This document shows positions 39,697 to 48,716 of a stretch of DNA of 64,000 nucleotides, piece after piece. A program made the position numbers and the translations under genes. The notes under the pieces were generated by a model. It saw nothing but the letters and a program-made list of their open reading frames with translations. It was not told the origin of the DNA and searched no databases. Each line of letters opens with the position of its first letter. Position 1 is the stretch's first letter. This stretch comes from Dermatophilaceae bacterium (GTDB lineage: Bacteria; Actinomycetota; Actinomycetes; Actinomycetales; Dermatophilaceae): positions 1 to 64,000 of the forward strand of contig JACMPC010000131.1 of the NCBI GenBank assembly GCA_014377705.1, written 5' to 3'.

Positions 39697-41058
39697 TCAG
39701 CTCCAGTCCTCTTCGCGGGCGGGTGATCCGGCCGGGATGGGCAGGAACGGCTCGGGAGAGCGTGCACTGCACCTGCCGGCCTCGTGCAGCGTGACCTCGT
39801 CGGTGAAGACCGCCAACGCGCTGCGCAGGAAGCGTACGGTGCCGTCGGGGTGGTGGCAGGCACCGCGGCGCTCGACCAGCGCGGACCAGCGCTGCACGTC
39901 GTCCCGGTCTGCCGGTGTGGACCTGCGCTGGGCGAGCTGATTCAGGCTGGCCGCGATACGAGGAAGGCCGTTGAGGCAGGGTCCGCACTGCCCGGCCGAC
40001 TCCAGGGCCAGGTACCTGACGACCCGGGCAGACTCGACCAGGCCGCAACGGTCGACCGGAAGTGCGGCCAGCACGCCGGCGCCGGCCGCCGCGCCGAGCG
40101 GGCGCAGGTCGGCGTTGCTGAGGGTGAGGCGCCCGGCCTGCTCGGGAGAGAGCCAGGCGCCGTGGTATCCGCCCACGAGCACCGCTCGCGCCGGGTACCT
40201 GTCGAGCTTGAGCAGCTGGGAGATCGGGGTGCCGATCGCCGCTTCGGCCACGCCGCCGCTGCCGTCCGCCAGCCGGATGGTGGTGAGCATGCTTCCGGGC
40301 TCAGCCTCAGTGCCGACAGCCCGGAACCAGGCAGGGCCATACCGCGAGATCAGACCCAGCTGGGCCAGGGTCTCCACGTTCTGCACCAGGGTGGGTGCCC
40401 CGTCGACGCCATGCTCGAAGACCCGCGGCGGGGTGAACCGGGGCAGGGCCGCACCACCCCCGACGCGACTGGCCAGGGCCGACTCTTCACCAGCCAGGAA
40501 GCGGGCCGGGGCGGTCACCAGGCCGACCTGCAGGCGATCGAGGCCGGCTGCTGCCCGCCCGGCCAGCGCTGACTCCAGATGCCGCACCAGTGCGGGCTCG
40601 CGGTGCAGGTAGAGGTGGACCCGCCGGGCACCGACGGCCTCGGCCGCGAGCTGGAGCCCGTCGAGGACCAGATGTGGGCTGGACCAGAGCAGGGTCTTGT
40701 CCTTGTCGCTGGCCGGCTCCCCTTCGGCGCCGTTGCCGACGACGACCGGGACGCCCAGCTGGTCGGCCACGGCGGTGAGCTTGCGGTGGGTGGGGAACGC
40801 CGCTCCGCCGCGCCCGGTCAGGCCTGCCGACTCGATGCTGTGGATGAGCATCCGCGCCCCGCCACGGTAGAGCAGCCGGCCATGCACCCGCAGGTGCTCC
40901 GCGAGGTCGGCCGGCCGGCCGCTGGCGGAGAGCAACCGTGGCAGGACCGTCGCCCCTGGTTGCACTGTCGCCTCTGGTTGCACTGTCGCCCCTGGTTGCA
41001 CTGTGCCCTCCAACGAGGCTTGGCGGCCGGTGGCGCTGGCTTGTGCGCCGGAGGTCAT
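39697..41058 (-). CDS. NuoF-like NADH dehydrogenase flavoprotein/Fe-S protein
   Basis: A 453-residue protein of the 51-kDa (NuoF/HoxF) family. The FMN/NADH fold shows GLTGRGGAAFPTHRKLTAVAD, VVGNGAEGEPASDKDKTLL and FLAGEESALASRVGGG, and the SLBB domain is in the middle. The iron-sulfur domain keeps QCGPCLNGLPR and RGACHHPDG. The canonical ESCGxC first Cys is Ala here (ESAGQCGPC), so the [4Fe-4S] site has one fewer Cys ligand. The N-terminal 45 residues are low-complexity with a GATVQP repeat. It probably passes electrons between NAD(P)H and the ferredoxin/ferric-reductase partners. No NuoE-like gene is present. Confidence 0.88.
   Translation of the reverse strand: MTSGAQASATGRQASLEGTVQPGATVQPEATVQPGATVLPRLLSASGRPADLAEHLRVHGRLLYRGGARMLIHSIESAGLTGRGGAAFPTHRKLTAVADQLGVPVVVGNGAEGEPASDKDKTLLWSSPHLVLDGLQLAAEAVGARRVHLYLHREPALVRHLESALAGRAAAGLDRLQVGLVTAPARFLAGEESALASRVGGGAALPRFTPPRVFEHGVDGAPTLVQNVETLAQLGLISRYGPAWFRAVGTEAEPGSMLTTIRLADGSGGVAEAAIGTPISQLLKLDRYPARAVLVGGYHGAWLSPEQAGRLTLSNADLRPLGAAAGAGVLAALPVDRCGLVESARVVRYLALESAGQCGPCLNGLPRIAASLNQLAQRRSTPADRDDVQRWSALVERRGACHHPDGTVRFLRSALAVFTDEVTLHEAGRCSARSPEPFLPIPAGSPAREEDWS
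40951..41004. repeat. 18-bp in-frame repeat in the NuoF-like gene
   Basis: Three tandem 18-bp units, consensus CGCCCCTGGTTGCACTGT, lie inside the coding region and encode a six-residue unit (TVQPGA/TVQPEA) in the N-terminal linker of the NuoF-like protein. Copy number could vary without a frameshift. Confidence 0.85.
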
Positions 41059-41651
41059 CGCAGACTCCCCGTCCGGTCGGCTCGAACGAGCTGCCGGGGG
41101 ACCCGGGCGGGGCGTGGCACCGTCGCTGCGGCCGCCAGGATCCGGTACCCGATGGCGGTGAGCACGCTGAACACCGTAGCCATGGTCAGGGCGAGCAGCC
41201 AGCCGGATCGCAGGTCCTTGTTGGCGCCCAGGCTGTGTACGACGACCACCGGGTAGCAGACGTAGGCGAGCCAGTGCACCGCGCGCCAGAGAGCCGGGCT
41301 GAGCCGGGTGCGCAGCAGGCTCGTGACGATGACCGCGGCCATCAGGTCGATGGCCACGGTGCCCAGCCCGATCCAGAAGCGTTCGTATCCGGACGTGAAC
41401 GGCACGATCGTCGAGAGCCAGGGGATGTGGGCGTACCCGTCCGCTATCGCGGTGACGATGTGCGTGCCGAGGAAGGCCAGGGTCAGCAGGGACAGGCTGC
41501 GGTGCAGACCCGTCACCGCGAACCGCGGGAGTCCCGGCAGCCGGCCCTGCCGGTTGACCATGATTCCCAGGATCGCGACGACCGAGAACAGGACGAGGCT
41601 GACCACGCCGGTGGCGCGGCTGGCGTACCAGAAGACGGTTCCCGTGGTCAT
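41055..41651 (-). CDS. Ferric-reductase-like transmembrane protein
   Basis: A 198-residue membrane protein with about six helices of the ferric reductase/YedZ (MsrQ)-like cytochrome b fold. Haem-ligand candidates are His in FAVTGLHRSLSLLTLAFLGTHIVTAIADG and in RAVHWLAYVCYPVVVVHSLG. It would carry electrons across the membrane. The start MTTGTVFWYASRATGVVSLVLFSVV is coupled to the ApbE stop and its own stop overlaps the NuoF-like start (ATGA). The ApbE partner suggests flavinylation of a nearby protein; the exact acceptor is not clear. Confidence 0.87.
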   Translation of the reverse strand: MTTGTVFWYASRATGVVSLVLFSVVAILGIMVNRQGRLPGLPRFAVTGLHRSLSLLTLAFLGTHIVTAIADGYAHIPWLSTIVPFTSGYERFWIGLGTVAIDLMAAVIVTSLLRTRLSPALWRAVHWLAYVCYPVVVVHSLGANKDLRSGWLLALTMATVFSVLTAIGYRILAAAATVPRPARVPRQLVRADRTGSLR

Positions 41652-42628
41652 GACCAGACCTCTGGCCAGCCGTTGAGGGTGGTGACGGTCCCGTCCAGGG
41701 CGACGAGGCGCGCGGACAGCCCCAGCCCGGCCAGCCAGCCGGGCGCGCCGGGACCGCGGATGATCGCAGCGGTGCTGGCGATATTCGCGTCCAGTGCCGT
41801 GCCGGCCGCAACAGAGACCGTGCGCCAGCTGCTGTCGGCCGGCCAGCCGGTGCGCGGGTCGAGGATGTGATGCATCAGGTCGCCGCCACGCTGCCACCTG
41901 CGGGCTCTGGTGCTGGAGGTCGCCAGGCCGCCTTCGCGGATGGCGATCACCCCGGCCGGCCCCTGCGCGGGGGCGACAGGGTCGCCGGTGACGTCCTGGA
42001 CCCGAATCGACCAGCCTCCGGGCGGCCCGTCACCGGCAACGGCGATGTCGCCGCCGAGGCTGACCAGCACGCCGCAGCCGAGCTCGGCTGCGATCCGCCG
42101 GGCCGCCCGGTCGGCGGCCCAGGCTTTCGCAGTGGCGCCGAGGTCGAGCCGCACCCCGACCGGCACGGTGACCAGACCCGCCGCGTTATCGAGCCTGATC
42201 TGGTGCCAGCATGCGGTATGCCGGACGGTGATCCGGATCTCGCCGCCGCGGGCAGGCACCGAGGAGAAGTCGCGGTCGTACCCGATCGCCTCCATGGCGC
42301 GGCCAACGGTGGGGTCGACGTCGCCGTTGGTGAGCCGGGCCCCGCGCAGGGCGGCCCGGATCGCGTCGGCGAGCAGGGGGCTGATCGCGGTCGGCGTGCC
42401 GGCCGTTGACTCGATCCGGACCAGCTCCGAGTCGGGCCGGAACCGACTGCAGGCCAGGTCGAGGGCAGCAAGGTCATCGGCCAGCATCGTCCGGGCGGAG
42501 CTGAGCCGTGCCTGGTCGGTGACGACGACCCGGATGGTGGTCCCGATGGCCTTCCAGGCGCTCGAGCACAGGCCCTCAGGGTGAGTCTGGTCCAACGCCG
42601 TGGGCACAACGGTCGACACGGTGCTCAT
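41648..42628 (-). CDS. apbE: FAD:protein FMN transferase (ApbE)
   Basis: A 326-residue ApbE-family enzyme that covalently attaches FMN to Thr/Ser of target proteins. Blocks seen are LDLACSRFRPDSELVRI, NGDVDPTVGRAMEAIGYDRDF, LDLGATAKAWAADRAARRI, VSLGGDIAVAGDGPPGGW, SSTRARRW and MHHILDPRTGWPADSSWRTVSVAAGTALDANIASTAAII (metal-binding DxxxA region). ATG 42628 overlaps the upstream stop (TGATG). No signal peptide is present in this start; FMN transfer may be cytoplasmic or the protein may be exported with a partner. Confidence 0.93.
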   Translation of the reverse strand: MSTVSTVVPTALDQTHPEGLCSSAWKAIGTTIRVVVTDQARLSSARTMLADDLAALDLACSRFRPDSELVRIESTAGTPTAISPLLADAIRAALRGARLTNGDVDPTVGRAMEAIGYDRDFSSVPARGGEIRITVRHTACWHQIRLDNAAGLVTVPVGVRLDLGATAKAWAADRAARRIAAELGCGVLVSLGGDIAVAGDGPPGGWSIRVQDVTGDPVAPAQGPAGVIAIREGGLATSSTRARRWQRGGDLMHHILDPRTGWPADSSWRTVSVAAGTALDANIASTAAIIRGPGAPGWLAGLGLSARLVALDGTVTTLNGWPEVWS

Positions 42629-43065
42629 CACGACCCGCCTGAGGTTGCCGCGGGGGGGTTGTTCGTGTTCGACGGGGGAGCGGCGGGCTGGAGCTGCTGC
42701 CGCGGGGCTGCGGGCTTTTGCCGTTGTGGTGGAGCGGCGGGCTGCTGCTGCGCGGAGCTCGAGCTCTGCCCCCCGGTGTCGTCGTACCTCCCTTGCGCCG
42801 CACTGCCACCGTCGCCGGAGGTGCCGCCGGTCGTGCTCGCCGCCGCGGCGCTCTGGACACTGGCAGTGTCCGTCGAGCCGGGCAGGGTGAGCGCGATGGC
42901 GGCCGCGCCGAGAGCGCCTGCTGCGCCGGCGCCCAGGGTCAGGGCCTGCACCCAGGCCAGTCCCCTGTTGCGGGCAAGCTGTCGGGTCGATGCCGGCGTA
43001 GGGGAGTCGGCCGCGATCCGACCCCCGGTTGGCCTGACCTGCCCGTCTCTTTGCGCGTTGTCCAT
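42628..43065 (-). CDS. Small membrane-anchored Pro/Gln-rich protein
   Basis: A 145-residue protein. A cytoplasmic N-terminus is followed by one hydrophobic helix at about residues 37-62 (WVQALTLGAGAAGALGAAAIALTL). The rest is low-complexity: Ala/Thr/Ser/Gly, then Gln/Pro/Ser stretches (QPAAPPQRQKPAAPRQQLQP). It has no FMN-binding domain of the NqrC/RnfG type and no obvious [S/T]GAT flavinylation site. As first gene of the ApbE-FRD operon it may be a scaffold or a short anchor. I do not recognise a family. The ribosome site is weak. Confidence 0.6.
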   Translation of the reverse strand: MDNAQRDGQVRPTGGRIAADSPTPASTRQLARNRGLAWVQALTLGAGAAGALGAAAIALTLPGSTDTASVQSAAAASTTGGTSGDGGSAAQGRYDDTGGQSSSSAQQQPAAPPQRQKPAAPRQQLQPAAPPSNTNNPPAATSGGS

Positions 43066-43315
43066 GCCGCCAACAGTGCTGCAGTCGCCTATGCGGCGTT
43101 TGGGTGATCCCTCTCAATTGCCTATGAGACCGGGCCGCCAGCGGAGTCCGCACCGTCCTCGGAGGCATTCTCCGCTGGTCTGGCAGTTGCGCCCGGGGCT
43201 CGGGGGCGCGGCCACGGGCCCCGGCAGGCCGAAACTCACCCCGGGCAGGTGACGACCGGCGGCCCGGTTGACATCATCATCGGAACAGCCCGTTCCGACC
43301 AAGGAGAAGCTGACC

Positions 43316-44716
43316 ATGCCACTGCACGAGCGTGACAATGTTCGCCTGCTGCTGAGGGACTCGGTGTTCGCCGGGCACGCCCTGACCAGCGCCATTCCCA
43401 AGTATCGGTTCCCCAGGGACGAGACGCTGCCCAGGGAGGCGTTTCAGCTGGTGGCCGACGAGCTGATGCTCGATGGCAATGCCCGCCAGAACCTGGCCAC
43501 GTTCTGCCAGACGTGGGAGGAGCCAGAGGTCGTCGAGCTCATGGCGTTGTCGATGAACAAGAACCTGATCGACGCCGACGAGTACCCGCAGACGGCCGAG
43601 ATGGAGCGGCGCTGCGTGCACATGCTGGCCGACCTGTGGCATGCCCCCGAGGCGGGTAACACCGCTGGTTGTTCGGCCATCGGGTCATCAGAGGCCTGCA
43701 TGCTGGCGGGCATGGCGGCCAAGTGGCGATGGCGGGCCAGACGGAAGGCGGCAGGCAAGCCGGCGGACAGGCCGAACATGGTGTGCGGGCCGGTGCAGGT
43801 GGTCTGGCACAAGTTCGCCCGCTACTGGGACATCGAGATGCGCGAGGTCCCGATGTCTCACGGCACCTACGCCATGGACCCGGTCTCGATGCTGGAGCTG
43901 GTGGACGAGAACACGATCATGGTCGTCCCCACCCTCGGCGTCACCTACACCGGCGCCTACGAGGCGGTGGAGGCCATGGCGAAGGCCCTCGACCAGCTAC
44001 AGGCCGACACCGGCCTGGACGTCGACATCCACGTGGACGGGGCCAGTGGTGCCTTCCTCGCGCCCTTCTGCGCGCCGGACGTGATGTTCGACTTCCGCCT
44101 CCCGCGGGTCAAGTCGATCAGCGCCTCGGGGCACAAGTTCGGGCTGGCGCCGCTGGGCGTCGGCTGGGTGATCTGGCGGGACCGCGCAGAGCTCCCAGAG
44201 GAGCTCATCTTCCACGTGAACTACCTGGGCGGCGACATGCCGGTTTTCCAGATCAACTTCTCGCGCCCGGCCGGGCAGGTGGTCGCCCAGTACTACAACT
44301 TCTTGCGGCTCGGCTTCCAGGGGTACAAGGGGATCCACGACGCCTGCTATGAGGTCGGTCAGTACCTCGCCTCCGAGATCGTCAAGGTGGGCCCGTTCGA
44401 CCTCTTGTGTGACAGCACCCCGGCCACCGGCATCCCCACGGTCACCTGGCGTATCCGCGAGGGCGAGGATCCTGGCTACACCCTGTTCGACATGGCCGAC
44501 CGGCTGCGCGCCCGGGGCTGGCAGGTGCCTGCCTACACCCTGACCGGGACTGCCTCGGACATCGCAGTACAGCGGATTCTGGTCCGGCTGGGGGTGAGCC
44601 GCGACCTGGCGTCCCTGCTCCTGGATGACTTCCGGGACGCGGTGGCCCACTTCGACAAGCACCCCGTCACGGTGCCCATGTCCAAAGAGGAGTCGACCGG
44701 GTTCAACCACGTGTAG
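43316..44716 (+). CDS. gadB: Glutamate decarboxylase
   Basis: A 466-residue PLP-dependent group II decarboxylase producing GABA from glutamate and consuming a proton. The PLP Lys is in [19 protein letters not shown]; other blocks are [41 protein letters not shown] and [15 protein letters not shown]. The C-terminus FNHV is the usual end of GadB. ATG 43316 follows AAGGAG. No glutamate/GABA antiporter or regulator lies next to it, so the acid-resistance partner must be elsewhere or GABA serves metabolism. Confidence 0.95.
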   Translation: MPLHERDNVRLLLRDSVFAGHALTSAIPKYRFPRDETLPREAFQLVADELMLDGNARQNLATFCQTWEEPEVVELMALSMNKNLIDADEYPQTAEMERRCVHMLADLWHAPEAGNTAGCSAIGSSEACMLAGMAAKWRWRARRKAAGKPADRPNMVCGPVQVVWHKFARYWDIEMREVPMSHGTYAMDPVSMLELVDENTIMVVPTLGVTYTGAYEAVEAMAKALDQLQADTGLDVDIHVDGASGAFLAPFCAPDVMFDFRLPRVKSISASGHKFGLAPLGVGWVIWRDRAELPEELIFHVNYLGGDMPVFQINFSRPAGQVVAQYYNFLRLGFQGYKGIHDACYEVGQYLASEIVKVGPFDLLCDSTPATGIPTVTWRIREGEDPGYTLFDMADRLRARGWQVPAYTLTGTASDIAVQRILVRLGVSRDLASLLLDDFRDAVAHFDKHPVTVPMSKEESTGFNHV

Positions 44717-44937
44717 CCGGAAGCGTGTCTCAGGTGCGGGCACCATCGCGTGCGGGCACTGCCCCGCCCTCAGCACGCACGCTGCGAACTGGCATGGCTC
44801 TGGACCAGATTCCGTGGGCTCGTCCTGCTTCCTGGTCGCCGGTGCACTCGCCTGACACAGCGCAGGCATGTCACATATCGCGCAGGGTCGTGCGTGCTCA
44901 ATCAATGACGCCCCTGCGCGAGGTGGCCGGATTCGGG

Positions 44938-46623
44938 TCAGGCGTCGATGATGACCGGGATGATCAACGGGCTGCGCCGGTAGGTCCGGTGGGCCCACGT
45001 TGCCACGGCCTGGCTGATCAGCTCCTCGGTCTGCTCGATGTCGATGCCCTCCTTTGAAGCCTTGGTCAGGGCTCTCTGAATGACCGGCACGGCGGTGTCG
45101 AAAGTCGCGTCGTCATGCTCGAAGCCGTGCGCGAGGAAGTCGGGCTTCTCGACCATCTTGCCGGTGTCCGGGTTCACGATGGCGACGATCGTGACGACGC
45201 CTTCCTCGGCCAGGTTCCGGCGGACGGTCAGCGAGTGTTCGGTGGCTCCGCCGACCTTCATCGCGTCCACGAAGACCAGGCGCGCGGGGACGTTCCCGGC
45301 GACCGAAGCGTGGCCCTTGACGAGGTCGATGACCATTCCGTCCTCGCCGATGATCACGCTCTTGGGGTCGACCCCCGTGCGGATCGCGATGTCGGCGTTG
45401 GCCCGCAGGTGCCGCCACTCGCCGTGCACGGGCAGCACGTTGGCCGGCTTGACGATGTTGTAGCAGTAGGCGAGCTCCCCGGCGCTGGCGTGCCCGGAGA
45501 CGTGGACTTTCGCGTTGCCCTTGTGGATCACGTTGGCGCCCCAACGGGTCAGCTCGTTGATCACCCCGTAGATGGCGTTCTCGTTGCCGGGGATCAGCGA
45601 GCTGGCGAGCAGCACGGTGTCGCCGTCGGTGATCCGGATGGGGTGGTCGCGGCGAGCCATCCGGGACAGCGCCGCCATCGGCTCGCCCTGGGATCCCGTG
45701 CAGATGAGTGTGACCTTGTTGGCGGGCAGGTTGTCCAGCGCCTTGAGGTCGACCACCAGGCCCTTGGGGATGGTGAGGTAGCCCAGGTCGCGGGCGATGC
45801 CCATGTTGCGGACCATCGAGCGGCCGACGAAGGCGACCTTGCGGTGGTGCTCGTGGGCGACGTCCAGGATCTGCTGGATGCGGTGCACGTGGCTGGCGAA
45901 GCTGGAGACGATGACGCGCCCGGGACAGGTCCGGAATACGGTCTCGATGGCCGGGGAGAGCTCGCGCTCGGAGGCGAGGAAACCGGGTACCTCCGCGTTG
46001 GTGGAATCGACCATGAACAGGGCGACACCCTCTTGTGCGAGCCGGGCGAACGAGCCCAGGTCGGTCAGGCGCCCGTCGAGGGGGAACTGGTCCATCTTGA
46101 AGTCGCCGGTGTGCAGCACGATCCCGGCGGGGGTGCGGATCGCGACCGCCAGGCCGTCAGGGATGGAATGGTTGACCGCGATGAACTCGCAGTCGAAGGG
46201 GCCCAGCTTCTGGCGGTCTCCCTCACGGACCTCGATGGTCTTGGGGACGATGTGGTGTTCCTTGAGCTTGGCCTTGATGAACGCCAGGGTGAGCTTGGAA
46301 CCGACCAGGGGGATGTCCGGCCGCTCGTTCAGCAGGTACGGGACGCCACCGATGTGGTCCTCGTGCCCATGGGTAAGCACGATGGCGTCGATCCTGTCCA
46401 GGCGGTCCCGGATCCAGGTGAAGTCGGGCAGGATCACGTCGACCCCCGGCTGGTGCTCCTCGGGGAACAGGACCCCGCAGTCCACGACCAGGAGGCGGCC
46501 GGCGTGCTCGAAGACGGTCATGTTGCGACCGATCTCGCCCAGCCCGCCCAGCGGCACGATGCGCAGCGCGCCTTCCGGCAGCTTCGGCAGGGTGTCCTTC
46601 TGCTTCGCTCCGCGCCGGCTCAT
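44938..46623 (-). CDS. rnj: Ribonuclease J
   Basis: A 561-residue metallo-beta-lactamase/beta-CASP nuclease with 5'-3' exo- and endoribonuclease activity. The zinc motif is LTHGHEDHIGGVPYLL; other parts are VVDCGVLFPEEHQPGVDVILPDF, HSIPDGLAVAIRTPAGIVLHTGDFKMDQ, VSSFASHVHRIQQI, SGHASAGE and LPVHGEWRHL. The C-terminal domain is present. It matures rRNA and degrades mRNA together with RNase E in actinobacteria. The start MSRRGAKQKDTLPKLPEGALRIVPLGG matches family starts. In many actinobacteria dapA lies directly upstream; here it does not. Confidence 0.96.
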   Translation of the reverse strand: MSRRGAKQKDTLPKLPEGALRIVPLGGLGEIGRNMTVFEHAGRLLVVDCGVLFPEEHQPGVDVILPDFTWIRDRLDRIDAIVLTHGHEDHIGGVPYLLNERPDIPLVGSKLTLAFIKAKLKEHHIVPKTIEVREGDRQKLGPFDCEFIAVNHSIPDGLAVAIRTPAGIVLHTGDFKMDQFPLDGRLTDLGSFARLAQEGVALFMVDSTNAEVPGFLASERELSPAIETVFRTCPGRVIVSSFASHVHRIQQILDVAHEHHRKVAFVGRSMVRNMGIARDLGYLTIPKGLVVDLKALDNLPANKVTLICTGSQGEPMAALSRMARRDHPIRITDGDTVLLASSLIPGNENAIYGVINELTRWGANVIHKGNAKVHVSGHASAGELAYCYNIVKPANVLPVHGEWRHLRANADIAIRTGVDPKSVIIGEDGMVIDLVKGHASVAGNVPARLVFVDAMKVGGATEHSLTVRRNLAEEGVVTIVAIVNPDTGKMVEKPDFLAHGFEHDDATFDTAVPVIQRALTKASKEGIDIEQTEELISQAVATWAHRTYRRSPLIIPVIIDA

Positions 46624-47204
46624 CGGATCACCGTCGATGCGGTGGCCGAGGTGGTCGGGGCGGTCGTTGAGGTCTTGATGCTGCGGGGAGCCTTGCGAGT
46701 GCTTGTGTTCACGGTCAGCTTTCGTCGGAGTCGGGGTTGGTCTGGACGGCGCTGGTCCAACCGATGCCAAGGACCATCGTCCCGCACTTTTGCCGTTGGC
46801 GTGAACGAACGGTGTTGGCGTCTGGCCGGGGGACCGTGACCGCGCACGATCTGGGCTGTGCGAAGGCACCTGGATCGAGGCTCTTTCGCGTTCAAAGGGG
46901 GTCTATCCGGAATACGGGGCATCGATCGGCGATGGCCTCATACTCGGACAGCAGGGCGCCCGGCTGCACCGGGAAGTGGCGGCGACCGCTGCTGGCGAAC
47001 CTGACGTACTCCCTGATGACCGGCGCACGCTCCGCCGGGGGAAGCTCCACGAGGCGGACGCTCCGCGGACGGGGCTGGCCCGGGACTGCACCGTGCGGGT
47101 GATGCCAAGAGGTCACGCCCCGCCAGCCCGGGCGGTACCCGCCGCGCACCTGAGCTTCGTGGCCAAGACCCCGACACTGTCACCAACCTCCTGGCCGGGC
47201 ACGC
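46624..47204. other. Gap between RNase J and the GGDEF-EAL gene
   Basis: About 580 bp with one gene remnant, listed separately. No intact gene is supported. RNase J promoters probably lie within the first 150 bp left of the remnant. Confidence 0.5.
46892..47149 (-). pseudogene. C-terminal fragment of a deazaflavin-type nitroreductase
   Basis: The last about 55 codons, VRLVELPPAERAPVIREYVRF, then RRHFPVQPGALLSEYEAIADRCPVFRI, resemble the C-terminus of F420/quinone-dependent nitroreductase-family proteins of actinobacteria. The N-terminal four-fifths are missing and the upstream codons (RGGYRPGWRGVTSWHHPHG) do not fit the family. It is probably a remnant of a decayed gene. The family match is from pattern memory and needs a search. 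Confidence 0.4.
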
Positions 47205-48716
47205 CTAGCCGGCCGACAGCTCGGGCTCGGCGAGACCGAACGCCCGGTCGATCGCCTCCGCCGGGAGCGGCCGTCCGAAGAGCCACCCCTGGACCTGGTC
47301 GCAACCCACCTCGCGCAGCAGGACGGCCTGGGTGGGCCTCTCGACCCCCTCGGCCACGATGGACAGGCCGAGGGCGTGGCCCAGCGTGATGATGGCGTTC
47401 ACGATGGCAGCCGAGGACGTGTCCGCGTCCATTCGCGCCACGAAGGACTGGTCGATCTTCAGGACATCGACATCGGTCTGCTGGAGCTGGGAGAGGGACG
47501 ACTGGCCTGTGCCGAAGTCGTCGATGGACAGCTTCACGCCGAGCTTCCGAAGACGCAGCAGGTTGTCCTGGGTGGCGCCCGTGCCACTGAGCAGCGTGGT
47601 TTCGGTGATCTCCATGATGAGCTGGCCCGGCTTGATGCCGCTCTGATCCAAAGACTGGCTGAGCGTGCGCACCACGTCGTCCTGCTGGAGCGTGCGGGCG
47701 GACAGGTTGATCGCGATCACGGCGCCCGCCGCGCACCACTGCGCCCCCCTGCGGCAGACCTCCTGCAGCACCCAGCAGTCCACAGCGGAGATCAGCGAGC
47801 TCTCCTCTGCGATCGGGATGAAGTCGTCGGGCTGGACCAGCCCGAACCCGGGTCGTTCCCAGCGCACCAGGGCCTCGGCTCCGACGACCCGCTCGTCAGC
47901 CAGCGACACGATCGGCTGGTACAGGACCCGGAGCTCGTGGCCGGTGACGGCCCGGCCCAGCGCGTTGCGCACCGAGAACCGGTTGTCCACGGCCATCTGC
48001 ATCGAGCTGTCGAAGGCGGTGGCCCGGGCCCTGCCGCCCACCTTCGCCTCGTACATGGCGAGGTCCGCCTGCCCCAGCAGGTCCTCGGCGCTCGCGCCGG
48101 TATCGGCGGTCGTGACCAGGCCGATGCTGGCGCTGACGATGGCCTGGTGGTCGCCGATCGGGAAGGGGGCCGCGAGCTGGCTGCCGATGCGCGCGGCGAT
48201 ATCCGGGACGATGGTGCTGCCTGACACGTTGGGACAGACCACGACGAACTCGTCACTGCCCAGCCGGGCCACCACGTCCTGGGGGCGCATGCAGGCGCGG
48301 ATCCGCTGGCCGGCCAGCACCAGCAGCTCATCGCCGACGGCGTGCCCCAGGCTGTCGTTGACCTGCTTGAAGCCGTCCAGGTCGATGAAGAGCACGGCCA
48401 GGCCCTGTCCGAGCCGGGCGCAGGCCTTGAGCGACTGGTCCAGATGCCGGATCAGCGCGGCCCGGTTGGGCAGCCCGGTCAGCGTGTCCTGCAGCGCCTG
48501 CCGGCTCAGGTCCTCGTGCATGCTTCGCATCTCGCGGGACGACAGGTCGATGGACCGTCTGAGGGTGAGGCGCTCGTCGTCTGCCTTGGTGTACGTGGTG
48601 CTGAGCAGGTCCAGCAGCGCGAGCCAGGCGGCCGGCGACGGGCTCGAGGCGCTCGTGAGGTGCAGGCCCCGGAGCTGTCGGGCCAGCGCGCGATTCAGCA
48701 CGGTGTCGTCGTTCAT
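47205..48716 (-). CDS. GGDEF-EAL cyclic di-GMP protein
   Basis: A 503-residue protein with an N-terminal helical region, a GGDEF domain (DTLTGLPNRAALIRHL, FIDLDGFKQVNDSLGHAVGDELL, VARLGSDEFVVV) and an EAL domain (VLYQPIVSLADERVVGAEALVRW, FIPIAEE, INLSA, EITETTLL, IDDFGTGQSSLSQLQQTDVDVLKIDQSFV, ALGLSIVAEGVE). The signature is GSDEF instead of GGDEF, so diguanylate cyclase activity may be reduced, while the EAL catalytic residues are kept. It has no membrane segment or PAS domain. It would set c-di-GMP levels, most likely as a phosphodiesterase. Confidence 0.93.
   Translation of the reverse strand: MNDDTVLNRALARQLRGLHLTSASSPSPAAWLALLDLLSTTYTKADDERLTLRRSIDLSSREMRSMHEDLSRQALQDTLTGLPNRAALIRHLDQSLKACARLGQGLAVLFIDLDGFKQVNDSLGHAVGDELLVLAGQRIRACMRPQDVVARLGSDEFVVVCPNVSGSTIVPDIAARIGSQLAAPFPIGDHQAIVSASIGLVTTADTGASAEDLLGQADLAMYEAKVGGRARATAFDSSMQMAVDNRFSVRNALGRAVTGHELRVLYQPIVSLADERVVGAEALVRWERPGFGLVQPDDFIPIAEESSLISAVDCWVLQEVCRRGAQWCAAGAVIAINLSARTLQQDDVVRTLSQSLDQSGIKPGQLIMEITETTLLSGTGATQDNLLRLRKLGVKLSIDDFGTGQSSLSQLQQTDVDVLKIDQSFVARMDADTSSAAIVNAIITLGHALGLSIVAEGVERPTQAVLLREVGCDQVQGWLFGRPLPAEAIDRAFGLAEPELSAG

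Noticed and set aside
38624-40048. A response regulator of 474 residues with a long N-terminal extension
   Set aside because: The extension covers the ferredoxin gene in another frame; the receiver starts normally after ATG 39400.
42628-43065. FMN-binding (NqrC/RnfG-like) substrate for ApbE
   Set aside because: The protein has one membrane helix and a low-complexity tail, without the FMN-binding fold or a flavinylation motif.
45115-46839. A 574-codon plus-strand frame across RNase J
   Set aside because: RNase J on the minus strand is unmistakable and the plus frame is composition noise.
46624-46869. A dapA remnant upstream of RNase J
   Set aside because: dapA often precedes this gene in actinobacteria, but no DapA-like segment could be recognised in any frame.
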